A DNA stretch of 64,000 bases from Tetragonia tetragonoides (lineage: Eukaryota; Streptophyta; Magnoliopsida; Caryophyllales; Aizoaceae): positions 34,351,501-34,415,500 of the forward strand of contig CM076152.1 in assembly GCA_038025085.1 (NCBI GenBank), given 5' to 3'. The notes beneath the pieces were generated by a model. The model was given only the letters and a program-made list of their open reading frames with translations, was not told where the DNA came from and did not search any database. A program made the translations under genes and the position numbers. Below, one piece after another: positions 46,378 through 58,164 of this stretch. The number at the start of each line of letters is the position of its first letter. Position 1 is the stretch's first letter.

Positions 46378-48362
46378 TTAGATAGCCATGGACTGGCTAT
46401 CATCTTCGACAACATACGGCCCTCCTTCCTCCTGCATCGGAGTGCCATGGTCATGGGTATGATGAGAGTACCCTTGGTCATTATGGCCACTTTGCTCTGC
46501 AAGAGATGTAGTGTCGCAGTCATTGGATATGGGATCAGATGAGGAGGAATCATGGTGCCCCCCAGTGGTATCAGGAGGTTCGGTGGTATGGTGCTGGGAT
46601 ATTAGTCCCAAGCTTGGATGTGGGATGAAACTGTTGAATGGTGACATGATTGTGTTGGTTATGGACTTCAGTGGGTCACGAGAAAAGGTCCTGGGTGGGT
46701 CTTGGAGCTCGGTGTGAGGGTTGGCAGCTGTGTGTGAGGTATCGGGTGTGGGCGTGTATGGGCCATTTTTAAGTGGGTCGTGGATAGGGCGTGGGGAGGT
46801 CGTCTTGTGTTGGGTCGTGGGTGGAGCTTGGCTATTAATTGGGTTTTTTTTTTTTTTTGTGGGCATTTTTTGTGATGTTGGGCTGGGTATGGATATGAGT
46901 ATCCCGAGTGGTTGGGTTCGCTCCAAAAGAGAAATTGTTATGGGAGGAGTGGTTGGGCTGGGGAGGATCCAAAATATCCATATTCTGCGTATCTATTGTG
47001 ATTTCATTCACAACAATTTGTTCAGCAGATTGTTCCGTGATTATCTCCTCTCTATTTGGAACTTCCTCTGTGAATTCTGCAGGAATATTGCCTTCCTCCA
47101 TATTTTCAAGGGAAGAAAATCTAGACCCCTGAATATTCGGATTTTCCTTATCACGTGAATTGCGGTTCAAGGTCCGGGTTCGGGTACTCTCATCGGGTCG
47201 GGTTCGTTGTTGGCGAGTATTACCAGTTGCCTCCCTATCACCATGGTTAGAGCTCTGTTGACGTATCTGATTTTTATTGTCACCGGTTGTAGTTGACGTC
47301 TTTGGAGGCCGGCCCCTATTTGATCCTTTAACAATCATCCATTCACCATAGTTTTCGAGGGCTTCAGGTTGAGGAGCAGGGTAAGTCATGGTAGGATCCC
47401 TCCTGGGGTCATTAGGTGCTACGATGAGTGGTCGTTCCATTCCCTTTGCAGGGCAATGTTCTTCCATGTGACCCAGCTTTCCACAATGGAAGCATATGGA
47501 CTTAATTCCTTCCCACTCAATACGCCATACCCTGCCATTATACTTGAACTTTGAAAGTAATGGTTTGGATAAATCCACTTCTACTCAGTCGAGTATATTG
47601 ACCTCTAGTGACATCAGATGTTGTACGATCAATGCTATTAATTCTACCAACCTTATCAGCGATACGCTTAAGAAACATCGCGTTGAAGTACTCAACACTT
47701 ATATGAGGGATGCGAATCCATGCTGTGAGGAAGCGTATAGGCTCTTCATCGGGAAGGAAATTGGGAGTCCATCTGCGAATTACCACGTAATTGCCATTGA
47801 TAATCCATGGTCCTTGGGAGAGGACATGGTTGAGATCATCTAGGTTAGCAAATTTGATCACATAATGATTGAACCCTACGTCAATCATACAAAATTCGCC
47901 TTTGAGGGCCCACTTCTTCTGTAGTCGGTCTCTTAATTGAGCATAACCAAGCCCTTTGTTCAACATACGAACAATAATGGACTGTCTCCATGGGCGGCGA
48001 AGGATTTCCTTCTCTTTGGCAGTTAAAAGAATGGTAGGGCACTTTGGGTCATCGTTCTCAGGGGCAACATCATCTTCAAGATCTGGGTCATCCCAAACTG
48101 TTTCCCAAGAAGGCAAGTCGGTATCCTGAGCCTCCTGGCCTCGTTCAGCGTTTGCTATAATTTCCTTGAAAGTAAGGTGTTTGGTTGGGCGAGTTTGTGG
48201 TGTTTGGTGGGGTGGAACCCCTGGTATAGGGGCATGAGGAGCAACAGCTTCTCTGCCATCATCTTGATGATGATGATCAGGGGAGGGTCTACCTCTCTTT
48301 GATTTTCTGGTTGATCGAGCCAATTGGTCGAGTTCTTCTTGCGAAGGAATGGAGTCCCCCAT
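46378..48362 (-). pseudogene. LINE ORF1 (DUF4283 and CCHC zinc-knuckle Gag-like protein), frameshifted
   Basis: Nucleic-acid-binding protein of plant L1 elements. MGDSIPSQEELDQ starts at 48362. The DUF4283-type segment (RMLNKGLGYAQLRDRLQKKW, LSQGPWIINGNYVVIRRW, WIRIPHISVEYF) is followed by CFHCGKLGHMEEHC near 47460-47500. The frame is lost near 47580 and again at a T15 run (46844-46858, A-run on the coding strand). After that a His/Pro/Thr-rich tail reads to a stop at 46378. Confidence 0.88.
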
Positions 48363-48750
48363 GAGGAGGAGAGAGCAGTAACAGGTCTACCCTTTTTTTT
48401 TACACAAGCAGCAACTTTGTTATTGAGATCAATTATGGTTTAATTAGACTACGTGATTTCCAAAAGTTGCATTTTCACCTTTGTTACCAAATTTTTGTGG
48501 TCTTTTTTTAGATTTCTCTTTGTAATTGTAAATTTTTTTTTATATTTTTCCAAAAGAGTGCGTCTAAAACATATACAGGTATATCAATTAAAACTGACTT
48601 CCATATCAAAAATTTATAAGAAAAGAACTCACCTTAAATAGTCGGTTCGATATTTATTGTGCAGCTTGAGTTTTGGGTGCAATATTGAAAATCAAAAAAT
48701 TTAAAATTACTCACAATTATAAAAGAAAATAATTTATACAAAAACATAGT

Positions 48751-48861
<111 letters not shown>

Positions 48862-49210
48862 AGCTTCTTTTTTTTTGATATAAACATCAAACCCCGTTTG
48901 ACATAACTATATTGTTGTTCTTCTCTTATAAGGGGAAAATAATTTAGTTAGATGTAGAGTCTAAATGTCTTAATTAAAGTTAAATCCCATATCGAAAATT
49001 TATAACAAAAGAAATCACCTTAAATAGTTGGTCCGATATTTATTGTGTAGCTTGAGCTTTGAGTGCAATATTGAAAATCAAAAAATTAACATTTACTCAC
49101 ATTTAAAAAAGGAAAAAAAATATACACAAAAACCCAGTGCATCCAGAGCTCAAGTTTTTTGATAAACATAAATCCTATTTACATTATTCTTCTTCTAAAT
49201 CCTATTACAT

Positions 49211-49260
49211 TCTTCTTCTTCTTCTTCTTCTTCTTCTTCTTCTTCCTCCTCCTCCTCCTC
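49211..49260. repeat. (TTC)n(CTC)n microsatellite
   Basis: About 11 TTC triplets followed by about six CTC triplets, within an array monomer. Confidence 0.9.
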
Positions 49261-50300
49261 TCGCAAGGAAAGGGTAAGCTTGTGTTTATTCAATCACCAT
49301 GCTTTATATGGATGTGATATCAAAGGTACAAGGTTAGGAGGCTTGTAATCATTCACTTATTCATTTTGTGAATGTTTGTTTGTCGTTCTATTCATGAAAA
49401 ATACTAGAAATAGTTTTGTTATATTATTAATAATGACCAATTATCGTTTTATTGGTTTGTGTGATTTCGAAATATTGCATTTCTGTTATATTTACCAATT
49501 TTTCTTTGCCTTTGTATTGATTTTGTTTGTGATTATTGATGTTTCATATATTTCAAAAGGAGTATAAAATTTTGTTAAATATTGCGTCTAAAAGATAATT
49601 AGCTTAATTAACTAAAATTTTCTTAACTAAAAAAGTTTAATCAATGTCAAAAATTTATATTAAAAACAATTACCCTATATAGATGGTATGATGTTTATTG
49701 TGTAGCTAGAATTTTGGGTGCAAGTATGAATCAAACAAATTAAATTGCCCACAGTAAAAAAAGCAAAATAAAATAATTATAGAAAAAACACAGTGCACCC
49801 ATAGCTCAACCTTTGTAAATTTGAATCCCATTTGACATTAATAAGATGTATCTTTTGATGTTTTGGTTACTCCACTCTTTCTCTTCCCCCTATTATTTAA
49901 TGCCCTCTTCACGATATTGCCTTGACCTTTGTATGGATTTTGTACTACACACGGACACACCTCTACAAGAGTTGTTATAACCAAAGACGCAAGTAGGACA
50001 AGACACATAAGTAATTAAAGTGTGTGCTTCTTGCTATTGAGTATTTGCAAGTTCCTTACTATTTGTTGTTGTGTTCTAGAATAAAATGTTTGACGTTGAT
50101 AAAGCCTATTTCTCAACAATCCTTTCAGTAAAAGAATGACAATTTCGATAACAATTTGGTTCAACAATCGAACTATAATACGAGTATCGGACGACAAAAG
50201 CTGTCATATTCAGTTTATTACTTCCCCATTCCAAATTGAAATACACAATTCTTTGGGGGCATAAATTAAGTGAAGTACACAATTCTTTTGGGGGCATAGA

Positions 50301-51417
50301 TTAAGTGAAAATAAAATTGGTGGTTTATTTCATTATTAATTAGTTAATTATGTAATTAAATAATTTTTATTATTTATAATAACATAAAAACTTGTTTAAA
50401 ATGTTTTTACTGTAACTTTTGGTAAGATGAAGGTCATTTTTAGTGGAATAAGGATCACATCTCATAATAAGGGACCCATAAAGGTCTAACACAAAAACTT
50501 ATATAAGACAGTCTTTTCGTAACTTTTGGTGAGACGGGGGTCACTTTTTAATGAAACAAGGGTCACTATTCAGTATAAGTGACCTCTACATTTTGACAGC
50601 ATGTCTTGTGTGGACCTGGTCCACCGTGGACCAAGTAATTTTGAGGGGTGACTCCAGGTGAAGTAGGGGGTGACTCCATGTAAAGTAGGGGGTGACTCCA
50701 GGTGAAGTAATTTTGAGGGGTAACTCCAAGTGAAGTAAGGGGTGACTCCAGGTAAGGGGGTGGCTCCAGGTGAAGTAGGAGGGTGCAAAGTATAAATTTG
50801 AGGGGTTAGTTTAGGTGAAGTAGAGGTGACTCCACTTTTAGAGGGGGTGAATCCAGGTGAAGTAGAGGGTGACTCCAAGTATTGATCCACCATAGACTAA
50901 ATCCACACAAGTTTTTATATTTTTAAATAGTGACCCCATTTTTTTGTGAGTTGGTTTCACACAATTGTATTCCTAAATAGTGGAAATTTTCAGCTGGATC
51001 TGCGCCCAGCGAAAATACCTGGACCAGGCAAAGTTAAAGACACACGCATATCAAATTCACAGCACAGATTTGAATTAAACGGTTAACCTTATTTGAATGA
51101 GTAACATTACTTGCCCACATGTGGGCTTTTGTCATGCAAATCTTTCGGTCCGCTTAGGCCTGAGTCCAGCGAATAAAAACGGTATAATGACCTTATTTTT
51201 CTGTGGGTTGGTCAGACTTAGCTCGTATAATAAAAGGAGCTCACAAAGTCCCACTACAAAAATCAGCTTTGGGCCTAAAACCAGGTAAAAGAATCCTAAC
51301 AAAGCCTCATCACTCATCAGTCTCTCCATCAGCAGAAAAGGGGGTTTTCTCTCGAGAAAAAGGCCACGACGAGAACACAAACAGTAATCAGTCATCACAA
51401 ATTCACAAACAAGAATA
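50301..51417 (+). promoter_or_regulatory. Upstream region of the membrane-protein gene
   Basis: 50410-50530 has a diverged direct repeat of CGTAACTTTTGGTGAGACGG at about 110-bp spacing, a common dispersed-repeat motif. The inverted-repeat element B is at 50605-50911. Between 50912 and 51417 lies the probable promoter: ATAATAAAAGG at 51227-51237 is a possible TATA element about 190 bp before the ATG, followed by a CT-rich leader. Confidence 0.35.
50605..50911. mobile_element. Inverted-repeat element with minisatellite core (copy B)
   Basis: The left end CTTGTGTGGACCTGGTCCAC with GTGGACCAA is mirrored by TTGATCCACCATAGACTAAA and TCCACACAAG on the right. The 245-bp interior is a run of roughly 20-30-bp units built on GTGACTCCAGGTGAAGTAGG. 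It is the reverse complement of copy A (23485-23936), sharing ends, core units and an internal TATAAATTTGAGGGG. No ORF and no clear target duplication. Confidence 0.7.
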
Positions 51418-54400
51418 ATGGGAACTCGAGAAGTGTACGAGGAGAAGCTTAGAACAGGAAATTTATACGACCATGATCCCACCATCAGGCCTGGCCTTGG
51501 CTCCCCTCGTTGCCCTCGTTGTCTCTCTCTCCTCGACTCAGATTCTGTACATTCTCTCTCTCTCTTTCTCTCTCTAATTTGCTTGTCGCCCCTTTGAATT
51601 TCGTGGGATATTGATGCTCTTTTTTGTCTTTTATGTAATGCATATGAACTGTTTGATGAATTGTCTCAAAGAATTTCTTATGAGTTGTCTTCTGGGTTTT
51701 TTTTGAATTGGTTCAGGAAAACAGTGAATGGGCTATTACTTCAGTCTTACACGATGCTACAGCCGTTGTATGTTCTCTCTCTCGTGTATTCCTAATTGGG
51801 GTTTCTTTTTCTTTTAAGAACATTCGGAGTTAATTTTGATTTGGATTGCTCTTGGATGTTGGGGAAGTGATGGGTATTGGTAGAGATAATATGTGGAAAA
51901 TTCTACTTGAGGTGTTTATTTAGATTATGGTATGCATATTAAGTCCGTCCATTGGGTCCTATTTAAGGGGTTGTTTGGTTGACATGAAAGACTCTAGGAA
52001 GTTACAACTCTATGGACAATAACGAACATTGTGGAAAGGGACTTCCTTCTGTCAACCAAACAACTTTGAGAATTTCCCTAGAAGTTGAAGAATTTTAATT
52101 CTGGGGAATTGCATCTCCTTTTACAGGAATCTGTTGCCTATGAACAAAACCCTATTGGTTTCAGATGTTTGGAACTTTTGGTGTCGTATACTGCAAACGT
52201 TTTTGTTGTGCCATAGCTGTGAATTCTTGCTGTCATTGAAACAACCACCACCCAGGATATTCCTGCTGAGGGCAGGGTCAAATACGCAGCCTTACCTCTT
52301 AGTAGACAGGCTGTTTTCGATAGACCCACAAAGTATGATTAAAGGTCCTTGTCTTAAAAATATTGAGCAGGGCAAACACAGATTATGGTTGGAAACTTTT
52401 GGAATTGATGGTGTGAAAGTATATTCAATCCAAAATATACCAATGCTATCTTTAAATGATGAATCATGATATTACAAGTGGGGAAGATAACCTGAAGACA
52501 GAATGCTCTTCATGCGAGCTTGGTCAAACCTTCCTACATCACAACTAGCAGCAATTTTTATTTTATATAGGCACTGTATGACAATTGTCGTTCAATCATG
52601 TCAGGGCATTCTAGATTGATTTTACATAATTAGTTTTGTCGGGACAATTGTTTTCCTTTTGTGGAATTTGTTGAAAAACAAGACTGTACCCGCAGCTACT
52701 ATGAAAGCCCGGTTCCTGTAAGACTCCTGCCAACCCGGCTGGGCAGGTAGCTCCTGCTGGATCCATTGGAACTCAATGCCAATGGTTAAAGAAAAACCGT
52801 TTAATGTGGAATGTCTGTATTGCTATATGTCACAGTCTCACAGATGACTGGAAAAATTTTCACTATATATTTTCGTCTCTTGTAAGTTATAGCCCCTTTT
52901 CTCGAAATAAGTTTATCTAGATTTTCACGAGTTGTTCTGCTTGTAAAATTCAATTTCCATTAATGTCACCTAGGTTTAAGATCTGATGAGTGCATATACT
53001 TGGAGGTACTACCATGAGACATAAGTACATTTACAGTATTTGCGCGAACCAATTTCTCGAAATTTGTCATAAGTTTTGATGTTTCAATATTCTAGTGTAA
53101 TACCTATGTGCTTGTAGGTATATATCAAGATACAGCTTGTAAACATTATGTTCGAACATTCTTTGCTTCATGTATGTCTATTTTGGTTGAATAATTGCAT
53201 TCTCTCTGCAATGTAGGCTGGGACTGGAATTGGAGCAATGCTAAGTGCTACCCATGGTTTTAATACTGGTAACTTCTTTTTCTTTTGGCTTCATTTGAAA
53301 AAGTGTGTCCATTGTCTAATGATGTTTACTTGTAGGGATTCCTTTTGTCCAGAAGCATGTCAGAGGACCTAAGTGGCTTCCATTTGTTGTTGGGGTATGT
53401 ACTCCACATTTGATTGATTGTGCCAGTTTCTATGATTTTCTGTAGTTTTTTTACTGAATATTTTACTTGGTCTTCTTACTGAATATATTACTGAATAAAG
53501 CCTTTTCTTATCTATTAAAAAAGCATATTGCTTTATTTCAGAATATCAGTCAGGTAAATAAAATTTCAATGAGATATCTCGGAGCTTCAATTATATCCTT
53601 CAAACATAAGTGGAATTTATGTTTTCGGACAGTAAACTTGTGAGATGTCAAATTGTTTCTCATTGAAATGGAGATGGTTCATAACAAAATGACATGATTT
53701 TCATATTGACAAGAAAACAATATGGCAATCTCTCATTCACTCTGATTTTTCAGTTTAGCTATGATTTAAAATTGGTTGCATGTGCTACATAAATTCTATT
53801 CAAGTGAAGGAAAATATGAAGTTTCATGTTTTTGATGACCAAACGTATGTATGTCACTTTAAATACTTAGTTTATACTTAATACTTTAAGATTTTGAGTT
53901 TGCAAAATATGAATGTCTTATTCCCATTACTTGTTGTCTAGCTGTTGATAGTGCAGTCAGTTGTAATCAGGGCATCTTCTCTGAATATGCCTTCTTGTGT
54001 ACTGATTACCAAGGGTGCAATATTGGCCTCCTTTGGAAGGTGGAATGGAATCTAACCAATTTTCACAAAAAAAAGAAAAGAAGAGAACATTTATTTCGCT
54101 GAAGTTTGTAAAATAGAGTGCATCTGAAGTATCATTAAAATGTTGGAGGCCTTTGCCGTGATTTTGTTAAACCCTAGGACATATTACTGTATTTTTTCTT
54201 TTTAGTTTTATCTCATGTTGTTTCTCTCTTTGCTGCAGCTTCCACCCTTGCTTATGTATTCGGCTGCATGTGCTGCTTTTGGTGGTAAGATGATGATGAT
54301 CTTTTTTTCTTTGTACAATCTCTCTCTTTTTATTTGTTTATTTAATATTTTATTTATCATAGGACAATGCCACTCTTAAGTATGATTGTGTTTCTTATGA

Positions 54401-57400
54401 AAAGAAGCTCTAATGAGGTTGAGGTTCCAATTCCTGTCGGTCTTTATTCCTCCTCTCAATGTATTAAAAGGCGCACGAGGCCTCAGGCGCACATGCCAAT
54501 CGCTTTTTAGCTTCTAGGCGCAGCGACATTAGTGAGGCGCCCCCGAGGCGCACCTAAGATAGATTTTGATGAAAAAAACATTTATTTTATAGCATATTTT
54601 CTGTCATACACTAGTGCGCCTCACTTCATTGAGGCGCGCGCCATCGCCTTGCGCCTAGGCTCTATTTACCTCTTATCGCCTCATTGCGCCTCGCGTCTTT
54701 TAATACCTTGCCTCCTCTAAAACCAAAGAAATATTTTTTTTTCTTTTTTGGAAAATGGTAAAGAAATATTTTTGTTTTGTCAATTTTGGCTTTTCTCGGG
54801 GGCTCGGGGAACCCGAGTCAATTGTTGGTTGACCATCACTTGAGCCGATCAGAGCTCCCAACTGAGATGTTTAGGTGGTAAAAATCTTCGAACTGGTAGC
54901 GATTCTCCCAGTGAACTGACCATACCCAAACTAACATAACTGAACAAGTAGAGTGTACTAAGTGGGTTGAGAGAACCATGTTGAAGGAACTCAGCACAAT
55001 GACCCGTAACTTTGGGAGAAAGGAGTTCTACCATCTTTTAAAATAACAAGATCAGTGGTGGAAAATAATGACTTTTACTGCTACGTAAGAAGGGACCCAT
55101 TTGCGTCTTTTGCTGTGGAAACTACTCACAAATTGTTGAACAACACCCAAGGTCCCAAACTGCTGCAAGCCCTGTTCTGCTCTGTTTTGTTTCTTCTGTT
55201 TTAGCTTAGCAAATTGTAGACCAAGATTGTTCGGTTTGTTTTATGTTTACGGATTTCCAGCTAGTGGTTTGGGGCCTTGAGCTAACTTAAACAAACCCAA
55301 AAAATGGTTCTCAAGAGTTGCATCAAACAGCATTTATTCCTCCCAAGTCCTAATCACTTTACCGGTCACCCCATGCTACTACTGTCCCCCGTGCAGCCAA
55401 AATGAAGATGTGCGCCTCTTAGTTGGTTGTTAATGTTCGCTAGTGCCACTTATGGACCCTCTGCCATTTATCATTACTGTTGGCATCCATGACCGCCCTT
55501 TGTTATCCACCGGAGCCATTCATTAAGACTGGTGTCTGCCTTTGCATCACCTAAACTAAATATTAAAGCAAAGTACACAGCATTACTTTTTGCTTGAATT
55601 CTGTTGGTGATGGCAGATGGTCTCAACTCTCAACCTTCTAGTTACCGATTTTTTTTCTCCTGGTTTTCACAATATTTGAGGAATTTGCAACTAGCATGGT
55701 CCATGTGATTACAACTTATCTACTAGGATCTATGGGGTTCGCAAATAGCAGTTGTCTTGTGATGGTGGGTTTGTGTTGGCAGAGAGATATATGTTGAGTA
55801 CTTAGAAGCTTGGGGATAGCAGAATTGATTGTCCCAACTCCCAAGGCTGATCCATGGCTGTGACCATGATGATTGTAAGAGATGAGAGGAGCGAGGTTGA
55901 GGATGAACAATGGCAGCTAATGTTTTTTGCATAGCTTTCAGCTTTAATTCATCGGTGTTACCAGACACGATTGTTGATTTTGGTTTTCCGTTCATTTACT
56001 TTTTTCATAGTTCCCTATGCTTGTTATGGCTTTCTACATTTTGACTTGTGGAGATAAATGACATCTTAACCTTTGAAGTTGTGCCATGTTAGCCTGTATT
56101 TGTGAGTTGTGACACCTTAGGAAATTCTTAGCATCAGAGGTTATTAGCTTTGTTAAGTTCAAGCTTTCAGGTAATGCGTAGCTGGACTGAGTATCTTTTT
56201 GAATGCTCTTGACACTGGCTATGCCGAATGTCTGAAGTTTGAAGGCAAAATGTTATAAGGTTGGAAGATTTAACTTTAGGTACTTAGTGAAATTGGCATG
56301 TGAGAGTTTCCAAAAGTGGCGAAATTTTAGGGAGGGACAGAGGACAGGTGCAAACGCCAGTACATTGCATTGTGCTTAAGGTGGACTAGGAATGGGAGGG
56401 CGTAGTATGAGGAGATTGTTTCTTTTAGATAAAGAGAGTGTATATTGCTGAACCGTCAAATGTACACGAAGAGAGGACAAGGTCTCCTTTACAAAAAAGA
56501 GATAATTACAAGTTGGCCCAATTTGGTTGAATATGAGGAGTGTGTGTGCTTGGCTTACAACCATTGTAAGCATCATTGCACCTCTAGAGGTATTGGTGCT
56601 TATAAGCCATATGGTTACCGCAACTCCTACAACTATTCATATTCGTGGGTACAACTATAAAGTTCTCACTAAAATGTATCAAGTATTTGTCACCTTAGAA
56701 TGTAGGTCAATTTTGCAATGACGGAGAGTTGAAGCCTTGAAGGGAAATAAAAAGGTTTAAATTGCCTAAAGCTTGCTCTCGAATGCCGAAGAAGATATTC
56801 GATAGTTTTGTAAAGCCCTATGAGATGTGTTTTTGAGGTCCCAGGTTCAAGCCTCCTAAAGGCCACTGGAGGTTTTCGTGGTCGTTAACTTCAGGGCCCT
56901 TGGCATTAGTCGGGCAAAGCCCAGATATCCATGTTATCAAAAAAAGGAAAAAGAAGAAGATATTCGATAGTTAAAAGCTGGAAAGGGAGTTGAAAAGGCA
57001 AGCCATTCATTATGGTCCGTTCAGATCAGCAAGCTTTATAAGCAAAGTCAGGGGCCTTAATGCAAGAATAATTTGAAAAGGCTGTTTACAGCAATTTCAT
57101 GTGGTGGTTAATCCTTCATGATAAGCTGGTAACTACTGATAGTTTGGTCAAATGGGGTTTGGAAGTAAACGCTGAGTTCAAGCTTTGCTGGCAGTAGGAG
57201 GAGAACATATACCATCATTTTTTTGAATGTGCCTACTCAAGGGAACTGTGGTTGAACTTTGAAAATATTGAACTGATTGGGTATTCAGAATACTATCAGA
57301 CATGGCAAGAGGAGATTCAAAGGGTAGTGAAGAAAAGCAGGGGAAAGAGCCATTGAAGCTTGTTCCGAGAGTGTCTTTGCTGCAACTATCTATGGTTTGT

Positions 57401-58094
57401 AGGGAGAATGAAATGCTCAAGTATTCGAGCAACAGCAGCAACCCCAGAAGTTGGAGAGACAGATTGCTCAGATTATCTGGAGCAGGTTGCAGTTACAGTC
57501 ATTGCAGATTTTATTGATAAGCTTCATTTCTAATATACTCCATATATTATTCCAGATGTCCTGGTTCGAGTCCCCTCAGGGCCACTGGAGGTTTTCCTGG
57601 TCCTGGTCGTTAACTTTAGGGCCCATGGGATTAGTCAAGCAAAGCTTGGACACTCATTTTATCTAAAAAAATAATAAAATATACTCCATATAATACCTAG
57701 GTGATGATTTGTGGTCTTCTCATATGTAGCATGGATCAGGCTACAAAGTACCACCCCTAGAATGTGAGTAGGTACCTGATCATGCTTAGTGCTCATCGTT
57801 TTTAGCTTGGTCTGTGGATCTGTAGTTTTATTGGATGCCAATTTAAGTGTATATTCTTCTTATGTTGGTTAATGGTATCTTTCCATTCACCTAAAAGAAA
57901 GGTTTACGTTTAGGGATTTAAAAACCAAGTACCTTTCTGTTCTTTAGTTTTCTATCCCGTGGGGGAGAAGGAGGAGGATGATATGAGGCCTTCCGGCCTT
58001 CCAGAAATTAGCAATCATCTTGAAAACCGTAAAGGCAGATTGAAGTCGAAAGGACACAAAATCTGGCGCACGGTGGGAAGATTGGCTAACTGGG

Positions 58095-58164
<70 letters not shown>

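Larger units (their letters stand above)
42098..48419 (-). mobile_element. LINE (plant L1 type), 6.3 kb, probably full length, 15-bp target duplication
   Basis: TTATTGAGATCAATT at 42083-42097 is repeated exactly at 48420-48434. On the minus strand the element begins 57 bp before the ORF1 ATG at 48362 and ends in a 39-nt A-run (42136-42098). ORF1 (Gag-like) then ORF2 (endonuclease, reverse transcriptase, RNase H) are in the normal order, with about 80 bp between them. The perfect duplication suggests a not very old insertion, yet both ORFs are broken. Confidence 0.93.

Noticed and set aside
50570..50893. Ser/Pro/Thr-repeat open frame on the minus strand
   Set aside because: Generated by the minisatellite core of element B; no codon-level conservation with copy A beyond the repeat itself.
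52134..52469. 111-codon open frame in intron 2 of the membrane-protein gene
   Set aside because: No recognisable domain and no splice sites that would add it in frame to the host gene.
54790..55035. Chloroplast 23S rRNA insertion
   Set aside because: The GAGAGAACCATGTTGAAGGA wording is of the mitochondrial/alpha-proteobacterial type rather than the plastid type; a database alignment would settle it.
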